From the NCBI GenBank assembly GCA_951799405.1, contig OX637338.1:3720001-3784000 (forward strand): a DNA stretch of 64,000 nucleotides, given 5' to 3'. A program made the position numbers and the translations under genes. Of the stretch, positions 54,621-64,000 are shown one piece after another (the first letter of the stretch is position 1; each line of letters opens with the position of its first letter). The notes beneath the pieces are model-generated. The model was not told the origin of the DNA and made no database searches. It saw only the letters and a list, made by a program, of their open reading frames with translations. Origin of the DNA: Agapetus fuscipes. Lineage: Eukaryota; Arthropoda; Insecta; Trichoptera; Glossosomatidae.

Positions 54621-55439
54621 GAAAAAATATTTAAAATAATTTTAAAAACATTCAAGTACCCACCGCGTGGGTTGTAGAGCTACAAACGATATTAGCTGCT
54701 ACGATCACTACATAAAGTGAACCAAATAAATCTAGCCATCTTGCCAATAAAATGACAGTCATCAACACAACTGTTGTGAAATTACTTCTCGAATTTTCTG
54801 TTTAAACTTTTACTTCAAAAACTATGTGCAGTGCCTCTAATGAGCGTTTTATCTTCTATCCACTTTTGGTAAACGCTACGTTTGAATTTAAATTTAATGC
54901 TTTATACTTGGCGTACCATAGAGTAATTACATACGATGGTATCCGTTAATCAGGCACAGCTTGTCGGCGCTTTGTCAATTAAGTTTGTGTGTCTGTCATG
55001 GCCGGCAGGGGGACGAACCCTGGACATTCTGATTCCGTCAAATCTAGGACGAAGGAAGATTATTGTTGGGAAATGCATCATGAATAATAGAAGAAGACCT
55101 GATGACTCAAAACATTATTGTATCAATTATTATTGCAACATTGGCCCACAGCTGTGAAAAAAATATTTACAGACTAAGCTCATTTTTCTTTTATTTGCAA
55201 CAATTATTTTGTAGGTGTAAAAGGTTTCCGTACGAAGACAAAAATGAATTTTAAATTATTCAAAAAAATACAAAAAAAATGTTTAAAAACTCATTTGAAA
55301 AGTCATATAGTTGTACAATTACATACATACAGGTAAAAGTATGAAAGTACAAATAAAAATATTTTTAATCTTTCTAAATCTACTTCAATTTGCAAAATAG
55401 TATCTACTTTCTAAATAGGTACAAATAAAATGCCGATGG
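54621..55439. other. No gene; repeat traces
   Basis: 54790-54930 matches the 15-bp-repeat flank (AAACTTTTACTTCAAAAACT, CTAATGAGCGTTTTATC, CTTGGCGTACCATAG). The 73-codon frame at 54936 has no known domain. Confidence 0.45.
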
Positions 55440-55605
55440 GATGCATGCCCAGATGCATGCCCATAAACAAACACGTGTAGTTCGCGCTTACAAATGCTGA
55501 ATGTGTACCTACTTACAAATATAATCCAAACCTCAAATGAACATAAGCCCTACAACTTTTGCCGACCTTCCCTGACACAGGGATGACATTGGCAAAGTGA
55601 ATATC
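55440..55605 (-). repeat. ~240-bp retroposon, both ends lost
   Basis: GATGCATGCCCATAAACAAA, GTAGTTCGCGCTTACAAATG, CAACTTTTGCCGACCTTCCC, CAGGGATGACATTGGCAAAG. Lost sequence includes the tail. Confidence 0.85.
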
Positions 55606-55794
55606 ATTTTCGATATAAATCCTACATAGCTGCCTTTGATACTATACGACTCAAATGTTTAATATAATTTTTTTATCTTGTTTTAAAATCTTTTTTCATC
55701 TCTTGGTTGTTTAATTGTGTATTAAATGCTGAATTTGTAAAAACCACTGAATCTGTCAAAAATTATCTTCAAAAATTAATTCAAATAATATGTG

Positions 55795-56300
55795 ACCGGT
55801 CAGTAGTTCAGTGGTAACACTTCGGACTCTGAATGGAAGGTTGTGGGTTCGAATCCCCCACTTCAACTGAAAAGTGGTTGGTGTTAGGCCGGCCCCCTTA
55901 GGGGCTGTCCATATATTACGTCATTCGCATTAAGGGGGGGGGGGGGGTGTCTGGTCTGCGGATGATGGCAAATGATGTACGAGTACCAAAAGTGACGTCG
56001 TTCTTGTAAATACCAATTTCTACAAAATATTCAAAATATTATGTAAGTAATATAACATTATTAATTATTAAGCTCATCCATTATTACAGCGAGAGGGGGA
56101 GGGGGGGTCATTAGATAATGACTATAGGATGATTGTAGGGGGGGGGGGGTCGAAAATCGACCAAAATCGATGACGTAATTTATGGACGGCCCCTTACCCG
56201 TAAAAATAAATATGTCCCGAATCGCCACATGCGATCACCCACTTCGGGGATAACGCAGGCAAGAAATTACACTATATGTGTAGCTTAGTTGAGTTGAGTT
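55795..56300 (+). repeat. Chimeric family-1/family-2 SINE, split by MITE
   Basis: The family-1 head (TAGTTCAGTGG, ACTCTGAATGG, GGTTCGAATCC) is joined directly to the family-2 3' body (CCACTTCAACTGAAAAGTGG). That body reads into CCCCCTTA, is interrupted by a 293-bp MITE, and resumes TTACCCGTAAAAATAAATAT to AAGAAATTACACTATATGTG. The head-body swap suggests template switching between SINE families. Confidence 0.85.
55901..56193. mobile_element. PIF/Harbinger-like MITE, TTA duplication
   Basis: Inverted ends GGGGCTGTCCATATATTACG and, complemented, GGGGCCGTCCATAAATTACG, both followed by TCA. TTA at 55898-55900 and 56194-56196 flanks it. The SINE at 28850-28870 gives the uninterrupted site CCCCCTTACCCG with a single TTA, proving the duplication. 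Internal poly-G tracts. Confidence 0.93.
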
Positions 56301-57000
56301 GAGTATCTATATTTTATTAACCACTCTCTTTAAAAGGGCGAAAAGTAAACCTCAGAAAGCTTCAATTATATTCCCTAATCCAGTAAACAAGACTTAGTAG
56401 AATGATACCAGATATCTGATATTCCAGTCCACATCTCGTACAAGAATTAAACTGACGTGGAACGAGTGCAAGCCTGTCAATTTCTTGTGCTTTGTGTCGG
56501 CTAGAAATCCCGCTAAGGACATTTACGCCCGACATCAAATCCCGCTTCGAATATCTGCCATTAAAAATTTATCAAACCAATAACCGTCCATGACAAGGGA
56601 AGGGATTTTGCCGAGGTTAGGTTAGGAGTCCATACGTGGCGGGAGAGGGACGCCAGATGCTGGTTTATTGACTTTGTGCACGGAGGAGGGTGTAGCTGCG
56701 TCCTTTTCTATGATTGTCCGCGATAAGTCGGATCATAAGGAGTATACGGTAGAAATGTTATTACTCGTATTTGCTGCTTAAATCCGTAAGAGGCTTTCTA
56801 GGGCTGATAATAATGGAATTGCCCGGATGACACAAATTACGAGACAAATTGCGAGTGTTCTACAGTTAGGGAAATAAAACGTCTTACCTACATGCGGATT
56901 AAAGACAAAACAAAGCCATTTTTTTTATTTCTTGTACAACAATGACATTATTATTTATAATCTACCTTAGAGATGTTTTTCAAGCATTAGTTTTCCTCCG
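56301..57000. other. Unique island, no gene
   Basis: Repeat-free, mixed-composition sequence (GACTTTGTGCACGGAGGAGG, GCGATAAGTCGGATCATAAG, TTGCCGAGGTTAGGTTAGG) without a convincing frame. Candidate conserved non-coding sequence. Confidence 0.4.
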
Positions 57001-57801
57001 CTTTTTGGTGATTTAGCTTTGTCCTATTTGGTGATTTCCTTCTGTCCTCTGGTGATTTAGTTTTGTCATGTTTGGTAATTTCCTTCCGTCCTCTGGTGCT
57101 TTAGTTTTGTCCTGTTTAGTGATTTCGTTCTGTCCTCTGGTGATTTAGTTTTGTCCTGTTTGGTGATGTCCTTCTGTCCTCTGAGTTTTGTCCTGTTTGG
57201 TGATTTCCTTCTGTCCTCTGAGTTTTGTCCTGTTTGGTGATTTCCTTCTGTCCTCTGAGTTTTGTCCTGTTTGGTGATTTCCTTCTGTCCTCTGAGTTTT
57301 GTCCTGTTTGGTGATTTCCTTCTGTCCTCTGAGTTTTTTCCTGTTTGGTGATTTCCTTCTGTCCTCTGGTGCTTTAGTTTTGTCCTGTTTGGTGATTTCC
57401 TTTTGTCCTCTGGTGCTTTAGTTTTGTCCTGTTTGGTGATTTCCTTCTGCCCTCTGAGTTTTGTCCTGTTTGGTGATTTCCTTCTGTCCTCTGGTGATTT
57501 AGTTTTGTCCTGTTTGGTGATTTCCTTCTGTCCTCTGGTGCTTTAGTTTTGTCCTGTTTGGTGATTTCCTTCTGTCTTCTGGTGATTTAGTTTTGTCCTG
57601 TTTGGTGATTTCCTTCTGTCCTCTGGTGCTTTAGTTTTGTCCTGTTTGGTGATTTCCTTCTGTCCTCTGAGTTTTGTCCTGTTTGGTGATTTCTTTCTGT
57701 CCTCTGGTGCTTTATTTTTGTCCTGTTTGGTGATTTCCTTCTGTCCTCTGAGTTTTGTCCTGTTTGGTGATTTCCTTCTGTCCTCTGGTGATTTAGTTTT
57801 G
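57001..57801 (+). repeat. 37/44-bp minisatellite
   Basis: About 20 units of AGTTTTGTCCTGTTTGGTGA-TTTCCTTCTGTCCTCTG. They alternate irregularly between a 37-bp form and a 44-bp form with an extra GTGATTT or GTGCTTT. The 44-bp form is itself two related 22-bp halves (TTTGTCCTGTTTGGTGATTTCC-like and TTCTGTCCTCTGGTGATTTAG-like). The minus strand has frames of over 100 codons with KSPNRTK cycles that are a repeat effect. Confidence 0.95.
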
Positions 57802-58084
57802 ATTGTGAGCGCGCGTGACTCCAGATAAAACCCGCTTGAGTTTCTGATTCGATTCCCCGCGGCAGAAACGTGATCTGTCCACAACGCGACTGCAGCATAC
57901 AAAGCCGAAGCACAATCGCTGTACTACTGCCATAGTTAAACCATTTATGTACACATCATAATAAGGTTTCACATCTAGTACTCAATGGGATTCTTCGAAA
58001 ATCTCAATCATGTTACTCGGTACCTACTTGTCTTTATAAATGAGCAACGATTATTTTAGATGAACAAGACATATTTCAGGAGTT
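57802..58084. other. Unique sequence
   Basis: GC-richer block 57805-57910 (GAGCGCGCGTGACTCCAG, GATTCGATTCCCCGCGGCAG) adjoins the minisatellite. It contains a B-box-like GATTCGATTCCCCG and may be a tRNA-like SINE head. Confidence 0.4.
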
Positions 58085-58215
58085 TCAAAGTACATTTTGT
58101 TGTGAGTTTTGGTTTATTTTAAATGTTCACGTGCAATAAGCGTAGACTTATATATGCCTGCTTGTGGGTATGCGTTAATTATGAGCCTTGACTATTATTG
58201 TACCTTTGCAACTTA
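58085..58215 (+). repeat. Diverged ~240-bp retroposon fragment
   Basis: TTCACGTGCAATAAGCGTAG, CTTATATATGCCTGCTTGTG, GGTATGCGTTAATTATGAGC, ACCTTTGCAACTTAGATCAT. Confidence 0.7.
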
Positions 58216-58699
58216 GATCATAGAACCATTGAAATGATGAGACTTACTTAAATAACTTTTAAATAACTTTTAAATTTCAGTAAAAAAGGATGCCATATTT
58301 GTTAGCTAATTTACATTTTTTCTCCTTTGCTTTGTCTTGCTTTTGTCTCAACTTAAACAGATGCTTATTTTACTTCTGAATTTCGTAAAAGAAGCAGAAA
58401 AAGGGTACAAAATATTAGAAAAATCATTACGAAAAATTCAATACAAAAGTTGGTGAGTTGATAGATGATAATTTTAAGGCGTCATCTCGCCTAGCGTAGC
58501 AGATCGATGACATGAAATTAAGTCGCCCACATTACCCCATATGTCATGTACCTACATCACCTACTGCGAGCAAATCATCATAATTGTATCAAGCATCAAC
58601 CAGTCTGACAACAACTATCAACCAAGCGACTTTTGTATTTAATTTTTAGGAATGACAATTGTGCTAACTTTTTCTGCTTCCTTTACAAAATTAGCATTT

Positions 58700-58746
58700 A
58701 CTTACACTTACCAGCAGTTGGAGATAGGACAAACAAGCACTTAAGT
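58700..58746 (-). mobile_element. Terminal fragment of the GCTTGTTTGTC MITE
   Basis: GATAGGACAAACAAGCACTT followed by AAG is the right-end inverted repeat of the family at 7992-8594. The rest is absent, the next sequence being a pogo derivative 55 bp away. Confidence 0.6.
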
Positions 58747-58801
58747 GACTATAAAAAAACAAACTGCTAACATAATTTTAAATGAAGTATTTTGGTAGGT
58801 A

Positions 58802-60002
58802 GGGGCAAGTGGTGTACCTCTGGACGCTGTGTACCTTTGGACACCATCATATCTCTGGAAATACAGAAGATTAAAAATCCTCACTTAAACGGGGATATTA
58901 CATTTTTGATAGCTCTAAATATTATTGTGTGTAACTTGTCATCACCTACAACACGTGCCCGTTTTTTACAATTCAAGTTTTCAACAACAAAAAGTTAGTT
59001 TTTATGCATTTTTAAACAGTTTTCATGGTGTGATTATGAAATATTTTAGTCAAATGATAATACCAATTTAGGGTTTAGGGAGTGCTTAAAACGATAGAGC
59101 ATTCATTTGCCTTATTTTGAACCTCAAAATTAAATGTCAGTTGATGTTTTAATTTAGTATCATTTGTGTACCTCTGGACATATTTTTGCGTGTACCTATG
59201 GACGTCCAAAGGTGCACGCCTTGTGTCCACCGGTACTCAACTTAAAATAAAATGCTTGTTAGACTATTCTAATTTACTTTTATATCCATCTTTTAGTTGG
59301 TCAAACGAATCAAAGTTGCTCATGTGATACCTTGAAAAAGTGATCAAATTCTCCTAATCATGGATAACCACGATTCCCATATAAATATACAAGTTTTCGA
59401 AAAAGCAAAAGAATCGAGAGTTTTCATTTTAACTTTGCATCCTCACACTTTTCATAAAATGCAGCGTTTGGATAAAGGTGTTTTTGGATCAGATTCATAC
59501 GATTCCGAAGAGATGAATGAGTTCTACATGGAAAATAAAAAATATTTTTAATATTATTTGTTGTTATAAGGTAGGTTCTTCTAACAATATATATTACGTG
59601 TTTTTAATAATCGCTATCAAAATGTTTTGTTGTCATTTTTATAATAATAAGTTTGTGCAATTTTATCACCAATAAAATATAAAATAATACTATGTTTAAT
59701 CATTTTTAAGCTACTTAATTTTTTTGATGTCCAGAGGTACACATGCTGTCCCAAGGTACACTTACCCCTGTCCACAGGTACACACCCATAAGTGTACCTC
59801 TGGACAAAACTGCGATTTTTGGGGTAAAGGTCGTAACACAAAACAGGTCAATATTATACAAAACTAAAAATAAGTTGGTTATGCACAATTAGACAATGAA
59901 TACATAACATAAACAATCTTCTCTCTACCTTTCTTAACTTGCGAGAAAAAAAATATTAAGTCGAAAAAAAAACGGCGTGTCCATAGGTACACCACTTGCC
60001 CC
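58802..60002 (+). mobile_element. Pogo-like deletion derivative (1,201 bp)
   Basis: 24-bp inverted ends with one mismatch (GGGGCAAGTGGTGTACCT at both ends) are flanked by TA (58800-58801, 60003-60004). About ten further copies of GTACCT(C/T/A)TGGAC or its complement lie inside, clustered near both ends (58831, 59168, 59192 on the left; 59730, 59770, 59797 on the right). This resembles an array of transposase-binding sites. It carries only a transposase fragment, so it is non-autonomous. It is distinct in end sequence from the element at 44227. Confidence 0.93.
59345..59551 (+). pseudogene. Pogo transposase catalytic fragment
   Basis: The frame reads QILLIMDNHDSH, then ILTLHPHTFHKMQRLDKGVF, and stops after 63 codons from its ATG. 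DNHDSH and RLDKG correspond to DGHSSH and PLDKTF of the 638-residue transposase at 44670, that is the second and third catalytic Asp with 35 residues between. The DNA-binding domains, first Asp and most of the C-terminus are deleted. It cannot be active. Confidence 0.85.
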
Positions 60003-60004
60003 TA

Positions 60005-60850
60005 CTTATATAAATATCGGGGAGAGTTCGTGGGAAATTTAATAAGAGTGAAAGAAACACTCTGTACAGTATCTTTTTATGTTAAAATATCATGTGATTT
60101 TTCATGTAAGTAAGTATAAAAAAATGTATGCAGATGATACTAGTTTTTTCATTTGAATACTTATAGTTACGAGTAATTATTCATACTCACTCGGCCGCCT
60201 GTCACAGTATCAATCTGGTGCAATTAACACTTTTTAACCTGCAAAAGGAGCAAGTGAACTAGTACAAGTATCAAGTATACGCTCTCACGACAATCATCGC
60301 ACAGCACTAAAAATAAATCGCCATTAAAAATAAACATCTGAACACAAAACCAAAAATTAACCAAACTCGATGATTCGAAATCTATTTTATCGTATGTGGG
60401 AGAGAGTTGTGTTGAGAGCAGTATTTTTAATGCTGATTGATATTGAAACAGCAATAAACGATTCGCGGCGGAGCCAGTTCAATAAATTGTAAAGCTCTCG
60501 ACACAACGTATTGTGAAGATCAAAAGAATCGTATGCATAAATTGTAACAGTATGCATTGTTGCTTTTGTGTTTGGATACAAATAGAGTATATTGGCGTTG
60601 ATTTATCTATTAATAAGTAACTACTTAAGATGTAAAATATAAAATAGATGTTCTAAAACTTCTTCCTTTTTTTCATTTGATAAAACAGTGGTTCAAAAAG
60701 TGGAATGAAGTTATAAACAACAACGTGATTTAGTAAGTCATAAATTACATTTAAATTGTAAAATATCATTTGCATTGTTTTTATATATTTCAATGATTTA
60801 TTTAATTTATTTTTATTGTCTGCGTTTGACTTTATTTTCCTTGAATAATA
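60005..60850. other. Unique sequence, no gene
   Basis: 60180-60600 is repeat-free (CTCACTCGGCCGCCTGTCAC, GTATACGCTCTCACGACAAT, ACGATTCGCGGCGGAGCCAG). Several frames of 64-76 codons exist without domains. Candidate non-coding conserved element. Confidence 0.45.
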
Positions 60851-60944
60851 AGTTGGTACGAGGTTGACCATTCATCTCGCTTTTCGCTTTTCTCTCTTTT
60901 CTCCGATATAAGGTTAACATTGGTCAATGTGAATCAATTTTCAC

Positions 60945-61095
60945 ATCTTTACAGATTTACTCAGCCTTCACATAAAATGAAAACCCACCCTTCCGCTTAA
61001 AAATGACCACTTGTAAAATAAATCGGTTCCGTCCCAGGTAAGCAACATCATCAATGACGACGTGCCACTAAATGCGCAGCTTAGTTGCGATTGTG
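60945..61095 (+). repeat. Degenerate family-2 SINE 3' body
   Basis: TTTACTCAGCCTTCACATAA, AAATGAAAACCCACC, AAAATAAATCGGTTCCGTCC, GCGCAGCTTAGTTGCG. Old copy without its head. Confidence 0.65.
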
Positions 61096-61454
61096 AAAAT
61101 TGAAAAGAATATTTTTAAATTGTTGAGAGCTGTGATGAATTATGTTAGTGAATCAGTTTAGAGAATGACTGATTCGCGAGCAAGCCGTCAATATTGTAAC
61201 AAAACAAATTGGACATCATGTGAGGGCGCGACCTTGAGTTCTTGCAATCGCCTTGCTCCTCCAGGAGGTGACAAGTGGTGGCATCTTCATCAATTGATGT
61301 GTGAAATGATTTCTGGCGAAGTGATTCCAATCATCATCGGCTAATCAGTTCTGGAGAAGACGATGGACATCAATAACAATCAGTGTTATGCAAGAATTTG
61401 GTAACGAGGGCTTTGACATTTGCAGTGTCATTCAGAGACATGTTGCCGTCTAAT
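61096..61454. other. Unique sequence, no gene
   Basis: Mixed composition (ATGTGAGGGCGCGACCTTGA, CGCCTTGCTCCTCCAGGAGG), with a 61-codon minus frame lacking domains. Confidence 0.4.
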
Positions 61455-61760
61455 ATATTGTAACTGTAACTCTGTCGCCATTCCGCTAGGGGTGGCCAGA
61501 GCCTCTGCAGAGCTGCCTCCATTTTTTCCTATCCTTACATACCTCTTTCAATTCATTCATATCCATCACCTTTTTCATGTATTTTCTTCTTTTACGCTCA
61601 CTTTGTATATCTCATTCTTTCACAATATCCTCAATCTGATCACTCCATACTTTTTTCGGTCGTCCCTTATACATATTTTGTCAGTCTCAATCATCATTCA
61701 TTCTTTCCACATGCCCAAACCATCTCATCATATTCTTTCACATTCTCTTTTATCATTATT
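61455..61760 (-). pseudogene. 5'-truncated LINE fragment
   Basis: Close to 36650-37000: GTAACTGTAACTCTGTCGCC at the tail side, CTAGGGGTGGCCAGAGCCTC, then frame-broken C-terminal coding sequence, with an internal deletion after GGTCGTCCCTTATAC. Plus-strand frames here are shadows. Confidence 0.78.
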
Positions 61761-61842
61761 CATACGTGTTTGTTTGTGGGCATACATCTGAGAGCTTTGA
61801 ATGAATATATCCTTGCAACTTAGATTATAGATTATAGATAGA
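61761..61842 (+). repeat. ~240-bp retroposon tail fragment (subfamily A)
   Basis: ACGTGTTTGTTTGTGGGCAT, TGAGAGCTTTGAATGAATAT, ATCCTTGCAACTTAGATTAT plus a GATTATA tail. Joined to the LINE fragment, consistent with 5' truncation on insertion. Confidence 0.85.
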
Positions 61843-62184
61843 TTCCTACTCCTATTCTTCAGAGTTTTTCCTATCATGATTTTTGTCGACGACTTCTCTC
61901 GTTAGTCTTTCTCCCATAACAGTTCGTCTAATATCCAAAAAGTTTAATGTGGATTTAGCCGTCTTTCTTGTCAATCTGTGGATCATCTACATATTAAATA
62001 TTTCGGAATAAATCACTCAGTCATTATGTTCCTACTTTGGTAATTAACATAAAGCTCGGTATGAAGTTCTAAATTCCTAAAAGACGTATTGATGCGACGA
62101 AATGTAAGGTAAATTTTATCTGTTGTTTATTTTAAAGATATGCATCTAGATGGAATCTTTGGAAGACCTTATTTGCTAATTATA

Positions 62185-62415
62185 CCTAAAATCTATAATC
62201 TAAGCGACAAAGATGTATTAACAATTCAAATTCACATTTAATGAATGCATACAAATGCTGCATGTGTAGGTACTTACAAATTTAAATCTAAGCCTCAAAT
62301 AAACATAGGCCCTGTAACTTTAACGACCTTCCCTGAAACAGGGGTGAAATTGGCAAAGTGAATTCTTTTTTGTAGTAAAGCTGGTCTGCTTCATACCAAA
62401 CTATAAGCCAAGGAT
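62185..62415 (-). repeat. ~240-bp retroposon copy (subfamily A)
   Basis: ATCTATAATCTAAGCGACAA at the tail side, CCTTCCCTGAAACAGGGGTG, and CATACCAAACTATAAGCCAA at the 5' end. The middle is shortened. Confidence 0.85.
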
Positions 62416-62825
62416 TATGATGTGACAAAATGTAACGGAAATTTTAGTTGTTTAATCTAGATACCATCGTTACAAGACATTATATTTTCTTGTTTGTAAG
62501 CTAAAAACGCAATGCAACTAAACTGCTCATTTGGTGCAAGTTTTTACTCCGTTATTCCAAAAGGGATCGCACGTCATCGCAGGAAATCTTTCAAAACTTA
62601 GTGATTCTTGTCAGGAATTGAAATTGTAAGTTCAGAGGTCAAGTCTAAATGTTAATCTGCATCAATCAAGACATTGTAGAGTTTGTTTTGTAATTTAATA
62701 AGCTCCACTGTTGCAACAGTCCCCGTCTTGAGATTGTGTAATTGTTTTGTAGACTTTGGCCACCCAGAGAGCGGTGGGCGAGTCTGGATGTAAATCTGTC
62801 ATGGTTGCATGTCAGAACGGCACAG

Positions 62826-63139
62826 TGAAAAAACAACACATGACAAAACGACACGTGACAAAACGACACATGACAGAACAACAAATGACAGAACGACGTA
62901 TCACTGAACGACACATTGCAGAACGACACATGACAGAACGACAAATGACAGAACGGCGTATCACTGAACGACACATTACAGAACGACACAATATGACAGA
63001 ACGACAAATGACAGAACGACGTATCACTGAACGACACATTGCAGAACGACACATGACAGAACGACAAATGACAGAACGACGTATCACTGAACGACACATT
63101 ACAGAACAACACATGACAGAACATCACAATGGCACTATA
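62826..63139 (+). repeat. 15-bp repeat with 60-bp higher-order period
   Basis: The basic unit is ATGACAGAACGACAA. Four variants (ATGACAGAACGACAA, ATGACAGAACGACGT, ATCACTGAACGACAC, ATTGCAGAACGACAC) form a 60-bp block repeated about four times, with one short interruption near 62990. Fifteen is a multiple of three, so both strands stay open (132 codons plus, 153 codons minus, five-residue cycles such as MTERH). I treat these frames as repeat artefacts. Decayed relatives lie at 4790, 25770, 26155, 26490 and 63410. Confidence 0.92.
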
Positions 63140-63388
63140 TCTAATCTAATCTAAGTTGTACAGATATGCTACATTAGAGATTCACATTACATGCATTTTC
63201 ACAACCAGACACGCACAAATTCGCGCTTGCACATGCCGCATGTCAACCTACAACACAAAAACCAAATCTCAAATGGACATACACCCTGCAACTCTTGCCG
63301 TCCTTCCCTGAGACAGGGGTGACATTGGCAAAGTGAACCATTTTTACAGCATGGGTGGTCAGCCGCATACCAACCTATAAGTCAAGGA
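63140..63388 (-). repeat. ~240-bp retroposon with target duplication
   Basis: Complete subfamily-B copy inside the 15-bp-repeat region. ACTATATCTAAT precedes its (TCTAA)n tail at 63132 and recurs after its 5' end at about 63393, a 12-bp target duplication. This is the best evidence in the window that the family moves by retroposition. Confidence 0.9.
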
Positions 63389-63394
63389 ACAACT

Positions 63395-63560
63395 ATATCT
63401 AATGACAAAACATCACAAGACAAGTCATCACATGACAAAACATCACAAATCTAAATCAGAACATAACACAAACGGCACATGAAAAAAAAATGTAATAGTG
63501 ACTTATTTTCCATGTCGTTATATCTTGTGTCGTTTTGTCACTGTGCCGTTCTAGCTGTCA
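63395..63560. repeat. 15-bp repeat relics
   Basis: ATGACAAAACATCAC-type units continue on the far side of the nested retroposon, and end in TGTGTCGTTTTGTCACTGTG and CCGTTCTAGCTGTCACC in the opposite sense. This gives the locus inverted outer arms. Confidence 0.7.
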
Positions 63561-63724
63561 CCCTCTGTCTCACAGCAAGATCGATTAAAGGAATCACTCT
63601 GAATTAAGTAGATGTAATTTTACTACAAAGAGTCATGGGCACACATCTGACCTAGAGGTCCTAGTTTTGTTGTTCGTTGTTTTTAACAATGATTGTAGCC
63701 AACAGAAAATGCTTTAATCGATTT
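63561..63724. other. Short unique stretch
   Basis: No repeat family or frame recognised. Confidence 0.4.
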
Positions 63725-63842
63725 CAGGTTTGGATTTTATTTGTAAGTACACATTCAGCATGTGTAAGCGCGAACTACACGTGTTTGTTTGTATGCATTT
63801 GAGAACTTTAAATAAATATATCCTTGCAACTTAGATTATAGT
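63725..63842 (+). repeat. ~240-bp retroposon, 5'-truncated (subfamily A)
   Basis: TCAGGTTTGGATTTTATTTG, AGCGCGAACTACACGTGTTT, TAAATATATCCTTGCAACTT. Confidence 0.85.
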
Positions 63843-63894
63843 AGCTCATGTCTCAAACGTTGGGTAATCTCTCTCTTGATTTCATAAATATTGT

Positions 63895-63990
63895 TATGAT
63901 TATAATTATTAATAATATTATTATTGTTATTATTATTATTATTTTTATTATTATTGTTATTATTATTGTTATTATTATTATTATATTCCA
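63895..63990 (+). repeat. (TTA)n microsatellite
   Basis: Imperfect TTATTATTATTG run. Confidence 0.95.
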
Positions 63991-64000
63991 TTGATATTTT

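Noticed and set aside
57543..57913. Minus-strand 108- and 119-codon frames
   Set aside because: Two overlapping frames of the same minisatellite, one per phase, reading KSPNRTK-type cycles.
62666..63154. 132- and 153-codon frames on both strands as proteins
   Set aside because: A 15-bp repeat keeps both strands open; five-residue cycles only, no other evidence of coding.

Overview
The window is eukaryotic, A+T-rich and dominated by transposable elements. Helitron, SINE, PIF/Harbinger, hAT, pogo, LINE and LTR relics are packed together, and short GTAGGTACCTAC-type motifs recur. This composition best fits an insect, most likely a moth or butterfly (Lepidoptera). That is an inference from repeat style, since no rRNA, tRNA or mitochondrial marker is present. 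Only one full-length protein gene is visible, and it belongs to a transposon. One further stretch, about 42.98-43.17 kb, looks like a host coding exon.

Layout. From 0 to 6.7 kb there are dispersed repeats: SINE pieces, MITEs, an hAT MITE with a perfect 8-bp target duplication, and an antisense LTR. From 6,681 to 20,580 there is a five-copy tandem array with a 2.7-2.9 kb period. Each unit has a nearly invariant ~2.15 kb part, containing LTR-derived sequence and a MITE, followed by a 10-bp minisatellite that causes all the length variation. From 20.6 to 39.5 kb are truncated LINEs, two tRNA-derived SINE families, a very abundant ~240-bp retroposon, TTA-flanked MITEs, an LTR and Helitron ends, often nested. 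From 40 to 44.2 kb is a repeat-poor zone with the candidate host exon. From 44,227 to 46,876 is a structurally complete pogo-like DNA transposon. Its 638-codon transposase carries psq-type and CENP-B-type DNA-binding domains, a DDD core and a C-terminal PHD-type C4HC3 zinc finger. From 47 to 64 kb are more retroposons, a Helitron, a 37/44-bp minisatellite, a 1.2 kb pogo deletion derivative retaining a transposase fragment, and a 15-bp repeat with 60-bp higher-order structure.

Nesting gives an order of events in several places. A Harbinger MITE sits in a SINE and duplicates its TTA. A LINE 3' end sits inside a TTA MITE. A retroposon lies in an LTR, another in an hAT element and another in a 15-bp repeat. 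The least-described signals are the LTR-bounded array with a two-letter variant code in its minisatellite, and a set of hammerhead-ribozyme-like cores (CTGANGA, stem, GAAA) at several unrelated loci. These cores suggest Penelope-like or retrozyme-like debris.
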